Made by a program: the position numbers and the translations under genes. The notes beneath the pieces were generated by a model. It was given only the letters and a program-made list of their open reading frames with translations. It made no database searches and was not told the origin of the DNA. Shown piece by piece: positions 8,738 to 16,509 of a stretch of DNA of 16,509 nt. The stretch comes from Irineochytrium annulatum (Eukaryota > Chytridiomycota > Chytridiomycetes > Chytridiales > Chytridiaceae). Position 1 is the first letter of the stretch. Each line of letters starts with the position of its first letter. The stretch covers positions 1 through 16,509 of the forward strand of contig JADGJL010000642.1 of assembly GCA_027600665.1 (NCBI GenBank), read 5' to 3'.

Positions 8738-9304
8738 TTAACCTGAGAGCGTCTTTTCACCATTAGCGTTAGCACAAGCGAACACCGTGATCCCGGCCGC
8801 ATCTGTCCATCGGCGAGCTGGCGTCATGGATACGGGCGATTGTCAATGTAGCCACAAATGCCGAACGGCGAGTTAATTAGCCCTCGACAGATCACGGCTT
8901 GCCAACAGGGAACCACGTCTTGGCTACGCGCTGCATTACTGGACAAGAGTGTGGCGCTATTCCGATTAGGGGCAAGAACTTTATTCTACATATAATGGGG
9001 CAATGGACCGCTTTACAAACGCGAGCGCAGGCTCGACTGAGATTGTTGGTGCCCACGCTGCCAAAAAATGTTCTGGTTTGTTTTTTTTTTACCTTCGTTA
9101 CTATAACGCTGCCTTGCATCTCACAAAAATTTTCTCTGCTGAGGCCGTTGTCGTTTCAATAGTATACTGCTTTGCTGTATTCAAATTTATATCTTGGATT
9201 GATAGATTTTAAATAACTATTTAAAATATAGTGACCCTACAACCACAATCAAAAAACCAAACGTCTCGGCGGACACACAGCCGCGTTGTATGCATCTTTC
9301 ACCG
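8738..9304. other. AT-rich intergenic region
   Basis: 567 bp between the start of the small membrane protein and the stop of the repeat-rich protein, both minus strand. The part after about 9060 is AT-rich and contains a ten-T run and a perfect AT palindrome (9206-9227). The overlapping open frames on both strands between 8890 and 9212 are short, have no recognisable domain and disagree with each other; I do not call a gene. Confidence 0.55.
9206..9227. repeat. perfect 10-bp AT inverted repeat with 2-nt spacer
   Basis: attttaaata-ac-tatttaaaat: both arms match exactly. It lies 78 bp past the stop codon of the minus-strand repeat-rich gene, so it may be in its 3' UTR. Being pure AT it could arise by chance in an AT-rich spacer. 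Confidence 0.6.
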
Positions 9305-11825
9305 CTAACGATGCCGCCTAGCCTCTTTCCCAGACATCGGGATCCACCACTCGATCCGCCGTCTCTCCGACTTCTCCACAAGAACAGCCCTCCCATTCTC
9401 GCGACCCTCGTCCTCACTGCTGCTGCCACCCCCACCTCTCTCCTCGATGACCTCCTCCTCCTTCACGTCCACCTTTACCAAGATAAACTTCTCGTCGGAA
9501 TGCTCGCAGTCAGCCGGTGAGGCCCTCGCGACGGAGTTGCTTGATGCGGTTGTGTCGCTCTCTGAGTGGGCCCTGACTGGACCCCGTGGCCTGCTTGTGC
9601 CGCTCGTGGAACTCTTGGCGGACGTCGAACGCGAACGCGTTGATGGTGATGGCGAAAAACGCCCGTCGTGCGCCGCAGGAACTTCGCCCAAAGGGGAAGA
9701 ACGTGAGGCAGACGACGTCAGTTCTGATTCAGATGACGTGGGCGAGAAACGCCGATCGTGCGCCGTCGGTAGTAGCTCGCCCGCAGGCAATGCATGCGAG
9801 GACGCGGCCGACGGCGTAGGTGACGTTGACGGTGACGGCGAAAAGCGCCGATCGTGCGCCGTCGGTACTTCGCCCACGGGCACCCACGCCGCCTCCCATT
9901 CCGAACGACTCCCCACCACTGAGGACGACGGGTTGCTTCGTGGTGAATGCCACCCGTCAGAAGCTTTGTCGCGTCTGCGAGCGTTGTCGTGGGGATATCC
10001 CTTGTTAGATGCTTCTTCATCGGAATGCCGTCTATCTGAGGATTTGTCATCGTGCCTCCGCGTCTTGTCGTTGGAAAATCGTCTGTCAACGACTTCCCCA
10101 TGGTGACGTCGCCAGTCATCACGGGGATGTCGTGTGTCAGTGGATTCTCGTTGGTGCCACCGCGTGGTGTCGTGCGGCTGCCGTGCATCAGAAGTTCCTC
10201 CATCCCGCCGGCGCGTGTTATCGTCGAGATGCCGTCCCTCAAGAAGTTCGTCATCATATTGGCGCGTTCTACCGTGGGGATGTCGCCTCCGGGAAGTGTC
10301 TCCATCGCGCACGCGCATATTCTCGTGCACATTTCGCGTATCAGATACCTCTTCGTCGTCTGTACGCGCGCCGGCTTGCCGGTCCCTTCTATGAAACACT
10401 TCTTCGCGGATCGCACTCGCCATCGACGACTTCGCGCCAGTCTCCGCTGATGAGTTTCGAGCTTTTTGGAAGTGGAAAGTGCCCAATTCAGAGGAAGAAC
10501 CGTGATCTGTGAGGGCAAGAGAACAAAGTTCAGGCTCGTCAAAAGTGATTAGATACAAATTTCTTACTCGTCGGTGTGTTCCTTGGACGGGCATCATGCC
10601 CTCCATCGGACCGCGTCCGACTCTTCGAGCGCCTCGGCGGTTTTACCGCACCGCCAGAATGATCGCTGGACGGTGAATTGGAAGAAGACGAAGTTGAAGA
10701 AGGTGGTGCCCATGCAGACCGCCGGTCCTTGTCGGCGTGCTCCCTTCGTAAGCGCACCGTTTGAGACATCACAGTGGGTGCCACCGCGGGTATGAAACCC
10801 CTCCCGTTTGAAGATGAAGAACGACCATCCGATGGTTCTTGCTCGCTGTCGGCGTGTTCATCCCGCGGAGGACCATGTCCCCTCCGTAAATCAACGCCTA
10901 TCCCCGCGGGCGTGTAGCTCCTCTCGTACAAAGATGTAGAGCGAGCATTTGATGGCGATTGCTCCCTCTCTGCGTGTTCACCTGGTACACGCACCCTCCG
11001 CAATTTACCATGCGCTGCAGAGGGCGCATAATTTGCCCCCTCTGGCGCTGCAGACCAAGACTCTGCTTGCGGTTGCTTCGCGGAAGGATGGCGCTTGCAG
11101 CTGGTTGCCTCCATACTCCCAACATGCGCTTTCCTCGTTCGGCTTGTTTTCTTCTTCTGCGTCGACCCGATCAACTTCGAATCCGCCGTTTGCGTCTGGA
11201 CACTACGGTGCTTCGTCCGTGTCGTAACCGCCGCCCCGCTCCGAAAGAAGAACCCAAAGTCGCTGAACGATAGTCGCGGGTGCTGACTCCCGACCCACTT
11301 CCTGAACTTCCTCGAATCCGCGCGCGCAACCTGCCCCGGGATGTAATCAAACGGGTTCGGCAGCACCGGTCTCGCAATCTCCGCCGCGCTTCCCAACGTA
11401 TCACGTATCAGCATGTGAATGTTGTGCAGGCGTCGGATCGGTCCAAAGTTCATGGCCTCTCGCGGGTTGTACTCGTCCATCCCGTAGTTAAGTCGCACTG
11501 CAGGTTGCGGAATCGAACTCTCGGATCCGCTCGATTTGGATCTCCAGCGAGGCCGAGGCGGCGGACCGCGAGGTCTCCGAGCGTCGTCCACCTCGAGATA
11601 CTTCTCCCGCAGGTTCTCAATGGACGCATGATAGGATCTGCTGCTCGACGACGCCGGCGACATCGATCGAGCTCGGGCGACGACACGATCGGTATCCCTT
11701 GGTGTCGACTTCTGGGCGACGTTGGCTCTAAACTGCTGTACTTCCGACCGCTGCTGGCCCCTATGATCGCTCGCATCCCGGATTGTAGCGAACAGTCCGG
11801 TCTTCGTCGGGCCTGGGGCCGGCAT
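9305..11825 (-). CDS. Large intrinsically disordered, repeat-rich protein, function unknown (819 aa, 2 exons)
   Basis: Exons: 11825-10568 and 10506-9305 (61-nt intron, GTAAGA donor, CCTCACAG acceptor). Not recognised. Only residues about 65-200 look foldable: ENLREKYLEVDD, then LNYGMDEYNPREAMNFGPIRRLHNIHMLIRDTLG and NPFDYIPGQ with KFRKWVGSQHPRLSFSDFGFFF. The rest is Ser/Arg/Asp/His-rich and contains three repeat families: about 39-residue units with EHA(D/E) landmarks, a 17-residue array, and three AHDxRFSP units. The C-terminus is acidic (VDVKEEEVIEERGGGGSSSEDE) and ends in basic residues. Many Arg-Ser and Ser-Pro pairs suggest phosphorylation. The open frame extends to 11978, but that would overlap the divergent GID8 first exon, so I prefer ATG 11825. 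Long plus-strand frames across this gene (9447-10106, 11280-11831) are shadows of its biased codons. Confidence 0.7.
9617..9874 (-). repeat. three AHDRRFSP repeats, spaced about 31 residues
   Basis: Three units read GEVPTAHDRRFSP, GELLPTAHDRRFSP and GEVPAAHDGRFSP, separated by Ser/Pro/Thr-rich linkers of about 18 residues. Each has an invariant RFSP, a potential proline-directed phosphosite (inference). At DNA level the unit is visible on the plus strand as gaaaa(a/g)cgcc(g/c)(a/g)tcgtgcgcc-like blocks. Confidence 0.88.
9953..10387 (-). repeat. array of eight degenerate 17-residue (51-bp) repeats
   Basis: From RDRQAGARTDDEEVSDT to KASDG the product can be cut into 17-residue units with consensus R-H-x-x-D-x-T-R-R-x-D-x-x-x-S-D-x: clear units start RHPHGRTRQ, RHLDDNTRR, RQPHDTTRW, RHPRDDWRR, RFSNDKTRR and KGYPHDNARR. 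One 9-residue insertion (RHSDEEASN) breaks the register before the last unit. The phase is kept at 51 bp although units have diverged, which points to old tandem duplication kept under constraint. Confidence 0.82.
10689..11000 (-). repeat. about 39-residue imperfect repeats with EHA(D/E) landmarks (2-3 units)
   Basis: The stretches PGEHAEREQSPSNARS, RDEHADSEQEPSDGRS and RREHADKDRRSAW recur about every 39 residues; the first two continue into (Y/G)xR(S/G)(Y/F)(T/I)PA. The third copy is partial. A third repeat family within the same protein. Confidence 0.72.
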
Positions 11826-11877
11826 CGCTGAAGGATACGCGCCAGGCAGTGGAATGAATGAAAGTGGTGTCAAAAAG
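11826..11877. promoter_or_regulatory. very short divergent intergenic region
   Basis: If ATG 11825 (minus) and ATG 11878 (plus) are the true starts, only 52 bp separate the two coding regions, so each gene's transcript probably starts inside or near the other's 5' end. No promoter motif is visible. The spacing depends on both start choices. Confidence 0.35.
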
Positions 11878-12827
11878 ATGGTATGTGTTATGATTGCCGA
11901 TCCGCCGCTCACCGATCCCCTCCCCGCAGGCATCGCAGGTCGTTTCGAAGAAGGTAGAGACTTATTCCTGCATTGCATGTTCTGACTCGGGGTCAGGTTA
12001 TACCGAGAGATGAATGGGAGAAGAGGCTCGCAGATGTTAAAATCGGGAAACGGTAGTAGGATATGCGAGCAATCTCGACTGATCCTTGGACAGGGACCTC
12101 AACAAACTCGTCATGAATTACTTGGTAATCGAGGGGTACAAGGATGCGGCCGAGAAGTTCAGCGAGGAGTCCGGAATTGCTCCGGGCATTGACCTGACGT
12201 CAATCGAGGACAGGATGAACATTCGGAATGCGGTGCAGGTGGGGCATATCGATGAGGCCATTGAAAGGGTGAATGATCTGGATCCCGAGGTCTGTGATGC
12301 TCGAGCGATCAAATTTTTGATGTGAAGTCATGATAGATTCTGGACACGAACCCGAGGCTGTTCTTCCATTTGCAGCAGCAGAAGCTTATAGAGTACATTC
12401 GGGCGGGGAGGATTACGGAGGCGTTGGAATTTGCGCAGGATGAGCTGGCGCCCAGAGGAGAAGAAAACGTGTGATTTGCCTCGTGAGTGAGTGGCTAAAC
12501 TTCCTTTAGCCCGAGTTTTTAGAGGAACTCGAAAGGACAATGGCGTTGCTGGCTTTCGAGGATTTCGAGAAGTCTCCCGTGGCGGATCTGTTGGACTACA
12601 GTCAGAGGCAGAAGACAGCAAGCGAGTTGAATGCCGCTATCCTGACGTCGCAATGCCAGGAGAAGGATCCGAAGCTGCCATCGCTTTTGAAGATGTTAAT
12701 ATGGGCGCAAAATCAGCTGGGAGAAAAGGTATTTGTCTGCGGTTGACTTCATCTAAGAATTTTGAAGATATCATTCCCCAAAATTACCAACCTCCTGACA
12801 GCGGAGTTAGAGGATTCCATACCATAG
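11878..12827 (+). CDS. GID8: GID8-type LisH-CTLH-CRA protein, GID/CTLH ubiquitin ligase scaffold subunit (241 aa, 6 exons)
   Basis: Exons: 11878-11953, 12010-12052, 12094-12289, 12337-12468, 12510-12728, 12768-12827. In yeast and animals this subunit links the RING subunits to the scaffold of the GID/CTLH E3 ligase that degrades gluconeogenic enzymes. Landmarks: [31 protein letters not shown] (read in pieces across two introns), [11 protein letters not shown] (LisH, about 41-73), [29 protein letters not shown] (CTLH), [71 protein letters not shown] (CRA). Introns are very short (39-56 nt). Exon 1 is the least certain part: ATG 11878 has A at -3 and G at +4; ATG 11890 and 11854 are in the same frame. 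Converges on the tRNA deaminase gene. Confidence 0.9.
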
Positions 12828-13019
12828 TCGTTCCACTCGTCATCGTTTGCATACACAACGTACTTGAAGATATGATACTGCGACGGTATCTCTGTAACTT
12901 AGTCGCTTCGTTCCAACATAATCATTAATGAAGGCAAGAATTAAATGGATGCAAGAACTTTACGTGAATCTATTGCAAGCAGCATTCTAGGCTGCACTAT
13001 ACTGTGTTTCTTTAGTCAA

Positions 13020-14585
13020 TCAAGAGAAACCCAGAGATCTAATAGAAAACTCAAAGAAGTCGCTCGTCACAACCCATCCCTTGAACTTCTCGTGCTCTAA
13101 CAGCAAATCTCTCGCCGCGCAATAATCATGCGCATGCTCCTTTAGGTCATGATACGTCATGCTCTTCAAGTCTTTCCCCTTCAAAGCGTCCGGCAGGAAC
13201 TCGTCCGTCACAAGCTTCATGAACCCCGTGCGGAGTAGCATTTGTTTGCACACTTGTGACTTCGACGCATCGCTCCATACGCCTTTACGCGCGTTGTAGC
13301 CTTGTTTGCGGCCCTCCACGATGACTTCGGGCTGGCTCATTGGCGCGTGGAACCAGACGATGCCTGTTGGTGATGAGAATAAGGCAAAATTGAGACTGAT
13401 AACAAACCTGTATGAGACGTTATCGGCTTCGAGGACGGGTCAAGCTCTAAGATCCGTGTTTTGTTGTGAGCAAAGGGAATCTTTGTTGCATATAGCGTCG
13501 GTTTCGCAACATGATAGCTCACCGGTAGGTCTTCGACAGCTTAGAAGACATCAACAGACACTCTGAACACCTTTCAAGCCCTCTAATCGATCCACAACCG
13601 CGCGTTGCATCGAATCAAGATCGACTCGGTCGCCTATGGTGATAGTGGAAAGGTACACTGGTGGAATAAAATAGGACAAAAGAGCGCCTGACAGTCCGAG
13701 GACATTCCATCGAGCCACTTTGTCGCTGTAAAGGTCACGATCATTGTGGACAAGGTAGTAATGGCATACCTGCATGACATCGACAACGTGGTGCTGGAAT
13801 CTAAGCGGCCTGTAGAACTTCATAAGTACCGAACCTGTCTTTGAACAGCCGAACCTGGTTTCGTCCTCAAAACACCTTTCCGCGCATACTCCTCCCTACC
13901 CCTCAGCACCTCCCCCTTCGCTCTTGCGGCCAAAAGCAACGGCGGCAGCACCGGAGCGAACGGCGCCTTCTCTCTCCCATCCGCATCCTTCCGTCTCTTC
14001 TTTGGATCCACAACCGACTCCTCAAACACCCGCTTCTTGTTCTCGTTGATCTCTTTCACCTCCGCCGACTGGCCCTCTAGCAGCGTGAGCATCGACGCGT
14101 CGCCGCACGACGGCTGGGAGATGTACAAGTGGAACGTCGCGTCCGCTTTCAGGTTGAACGGCTTGCCCGGAGTGTACTCGTAGATGCTCGGCTCCTTCTT
14201 GCTGGCAGCGATCAGCTGGCAATAGATATACCTTTTCTCTCGTCCGTAAGATACCTTGGATTCGGCGCGTTATCACGTACCGAACAAACGCCCGCCGACA
14301 CAACACCTCCGCATGCGAATCATTGATCGAGTCCCCGTCCGCACTCAGATTGCCGTCATTCAGGCACTTCAAACCTGTCCTATGTCGCGTCAGAAACGCG
14401 TGAGAGCGCGTTGGCACAAACCCGATGGCGACGCACTTGATGCGGCCGTCCGGCGACTTCTGCACGATTCCTGCCAAGACGGTCCACTCGGGGCGATTCC
14501 CTTTCAATGTGGGCTTCCCGTTTTTGGGGAGTTTGTTGAACTGGCCGAGGACGCACTGGACTACATCGTCGTTGTTTTCGGTCAT
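13020..14585 (-). CDS. TAD1: tRNA-specific adenosine deaminase Tad1/ADAT1 type (430 aa, 7 exons)
   Basis: Predicted to convert A37 to inosine in tRNA-Ala. Exons: 14585-14422, 14379-14281, 14231-13855, 13800-13770, 13725-13571, 13530-13408, 13363-13020; phases agree. Zinc/catalytic motifs of the ADAR/ADAT1 deaminase domain are all present: SHAEV (His77, catalytic Glu79), PSCGD (Cys130) and SMSCSDK (Cys223). Other landmarks: [53 protein letters not shown], and the C-terminal [11 protein letters not shown] region. No RNA-binding domain precedes the deaminase, as expected for ADAT1. The stretch between the second and third motifs (about 134-213) has a basic KKRRK patch, a possible nuclear signal. 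Exon 4 is 31 nt and encodes the third zinc motif. Introns are 40-54 nt; the first (42 nt) is open and in frame. The acceptor of intron 5 is GAAG at 13531, giving 40 nt; a nearer AG would leave only 31 nt. Confidence 0.92.
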
Positions 14586-16509
14586 GATGGAAAGACGCAG
14601 TTGTTGTCAAAACCTTCCACCTCTGCGATGCTTCATTCGACCCTGCTTATCCCCTCCCGACTTCTTCGCGGTCCTCCACATCGTGCCCAACCATCTGCAA
14701 CATCTCAGTCACTGCTGCCACATGATTTTGACCGCTCTTTCTATGACGGAGGATTACCCGAGCCGTTGTCGCTACCCGCTCGCGCACGCAGCCATCACGC
14801 GCCCAATCAGCGGGAAGCGATACCCGGTCGACAGCGTTCCGGTACAAGGGGCCGATTGACGTGTTGAATTGGCCGCTGGACGTGACTCTGTCGGCCGAGT
14901 GTGGCGGTGGGCAGGAGGAAGCCGTCGCACACGCTACAATGCGTGATCATAAACGCTGTGAATGGCGTGCTCCAGACGCATTTCAGGGAGGAGCAACGAG
15001 CCAGGGAGGCGATGGATGAGGGCCCGCTGGTGGGCCTATGAGCGCGGGCAATTTCGAGGATGGAGTCGTTGCCAGAATATTTAAAGAAACCGACGCGGTG
15101 TGGAGGGAATCACGGCGATGGGACGGCTGGGGCGGCCGTAGCGAGCGCGGATGTAGGCGCGTTGAGGAGGATCATGGTGAGAGTTGCTGGCGCAGAGGAC
15201 GACGTGGAGATTAAGGTGATGTGGGAGTCCTCGCTGGCGCCGGACAGGCGATCGGCTAGCAAGAGCATCAAGGCGAGGTACGTCTCCAGCAGCAATCACG
15301 AAACAAACAGGGGCGCCTGGGGTTCGACGTCTTAGTTGGGGGTATGTGTCAAGGTTGCTGTTGGACCAACTTCTAACCGCCCGTGCACTGGTGAAAAGCC
15401 ATTGGAGAGTGGCCAGAGCGGTCGGCGGAGCTGGTTGAGGATAGGCATCGGGATTAATGTTTAGAAAATATATGTAAATCACCCGAGTTGTTATTTATGG
15501 GTCTGAATATAACCTCGCTGTGGCAGTCAGTGATTGCGGCTTCCTTTTTTTCTTGTTTTGTTTGATTTAGTTCTGGATTGGTGAAATATGGCCTTTTACT
15601 TCAGCCAAGCTTTTTTTCTTCTCCACCACAGCCAGTGACCTCCTTGTCGCTGAGCGAATGACTCACCCGAGTGTGCAGAAGACTTTAAGCAGTAAAGGCT
15701 AACCAGAGCTAATCAACGACGCGGTCGAAATGGAACACGCATCCTATGTGGCAATGGCGGGAATGAGAAGAGCTCTCCTCGAGCCCTTGCAATGCGGAAC
15801 CCGCTGGGTTTATGTGGGATCCCGGAAGCACTCTGATGCGGTTGTTACTCTAAAATGAATAAATGAATTATTGCAGTGGGAGTGCTCGGGTATATATCAA
15901 GTGCGCCAAGATTCTTAGTTGCATGACAAGCAGGCGTGATTCATGTCAAGCATGAAGTCGTCTTGCGGGTCATACTGGCCATGAGTCTGGTTCCCACGGT
16001 TGTCTCACCTCATTGAAGACAACAGACTCGCCCATCCACCGGTTCTCAGTGCCATCCAGATCCCTTTCTGAACTTAATTTATTTTAGTTAAACAGATTAA
16101 AGAGCGGGAATAATGGCAAGCACTTGTAATCACGGGATCTACATCTTCTAGGAACGAAGAGTGGCGCGACTTACTTTGGGCCGAGTTATTTGACTGGGCC
16201 ACGAACATATCCGCTCCAACCACCAACATCACGGTCACGAAGGGCCATCACGCGGCGTCGTCGTGGTCTGCGGTTGGCGCGCGAGGGGATGCGCGCCGCA
16301 ATCGCGTCCTTTCCGACGCCTTTCTGCCTGTCGTCGCGACTACAAGGCTCCCACGTTAAATAAAAGCGACTTTTTTACGCTGTGGAAGAAGACTATACTG
16401 AACGCGTTAGCCCGCGATTTTCCAACCGATCAGCTGCAGTATAGTTGAGTCCAGCTTCTGCTGTGCTACCACAAATCGAAATTCGCCCAGCGAGCATTCG
16501 CCAACCCGC
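14586..16509. other. gene-poor 1.9 kb, no supported gene
   Basis: Nearest open frames are short, overlap on both strands and share no recognised domain. From 14600 to about 15330 base composition is coding-like (GC-rich) and both strands stay open for 60-130 codons in places, so a decayed gene or an unrecognised multi-exon gene is possible. From about 15480 to 16250 the sequence is more AT-rich with no long frame. The final 300 bases could be the 5' flank of a gene beyond the window edge. No tRNA, terminal inverted repeat or transposase was found. Confidence 0.5.

Noticed and set aside
8892..9212. Short overlapping open frames on both strands in the 8.9-9.2 kb spacer
   Set aside because: No recognised domain, AT-rich sequence including a homopolymer run, and no splice structure that improves them.
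9447..10106. 219-residue plus-strand open frame opposite the repeat-rich gene
   Set aside because: It mirrors the biased codons and repeats of the minus-strand gene, has no recognisable domain, and begins within that gene's acidic tail.
11280..11831. 183-residue plus-strand open frame
   Set aside because: Antisense shadow of the first exon of the repeat-rich gene; Arg-rich with no motif.
13540..13570. 31-nt version of Tad1 intron 5 ending at CTAAG
   Set aside because: Shorter than any other intron here; the GAAG acceptor at 13531 keeps the same frame and gives a more plausible 40 nt.
14838..14861. FRYKGPID, resembling a mitochondrial carrier signature region
   Set aside because: One short match with no Px(D/E)xx(K/R) motif or helices around it and stops nearby in the same frame; not enough for a gene or pseudogene call.
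14256..14867. 203-residue plus-strand open frame across the Tad1 5' end
   Set aside because: The minus strand carries the SHAEV and RAFVRY motifs with consistent splice sites; the plus frame has no motif.
1..16509. CRISPR array, prophage or other prokaryotic defence system
   Set aside because: All recognised genes are intron-containing eukaryotic types (plus one intronless ligase); no spaced direct repeats of CRISPR form were seen. The only tandem repeats are within coding sequence.

Overview
The window looks like a nuclear contig from an intron-rich fungus, most likely a basidiomycete of the Agaricomycetes type. Coding density is high, introns are mostly 39-83 nt with GT..AG ends, exons can be very small, and several products match conserved eukaryotic or fungal families. 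I reconstructed nine protein genes by joining exons whose phases and family motifs agree; exon coordinates are given in each entry. Family assignments come from recognition of motifs, not from a database search.

Left part (1-5220, all minus strand): a HAD-superfamily phosphatase-like protein (91-1153); a membrane-anchored GH26-like (beta-mannanase-like) protein with a proline-rich tail carrying short KKSFD repeats (1771-4097), which appears to lack both catalytic glutamates; and a single-exon stand-alone RNA ligase/nucleotidyltransferase (4381-5220).

Middle part: a UBFD1-like ubiquitin-domain protein on the plus strand (5359-6290) diverges from the RNA ligase across 138 bp. It converges on a TspO/MBR-like multi-pass membrane protein (6599-7780, minus), which is followed by an unrecognised two-helix small membrane protein (8220-8737, minus).

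Right part: a long, low-complexity, repeat-rich protein of unknown function (9305-11825, minus) faces, across about 50 bp, a GID8-type LisH-CTLH-CRA subunit of the GID/CTLH ubiquitin ligase (11878-12827, plus). The latter converges on a seven-exon Tad1/ADAT1-type tRNA adenosine deaminase (13020-14585, minus). The last 1.9 kb (14586-16509) holds no gene I can support.

The genes do not form a visible pathway; this is ordinary mixed housekeeping and fungal-specific content. The most interesting items are the catalytically altered membrane-tethered GH26-like protein, the stand-alone RNA ligase, the TspO-like protein in a fungus, the 7-nt microexon in the HAD gene, the in-frame introns hidden inside open frames, and the periodic repeats of the disordered protein. 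I found no CRISPR array, tRNA, rRNA or intact mobile element.
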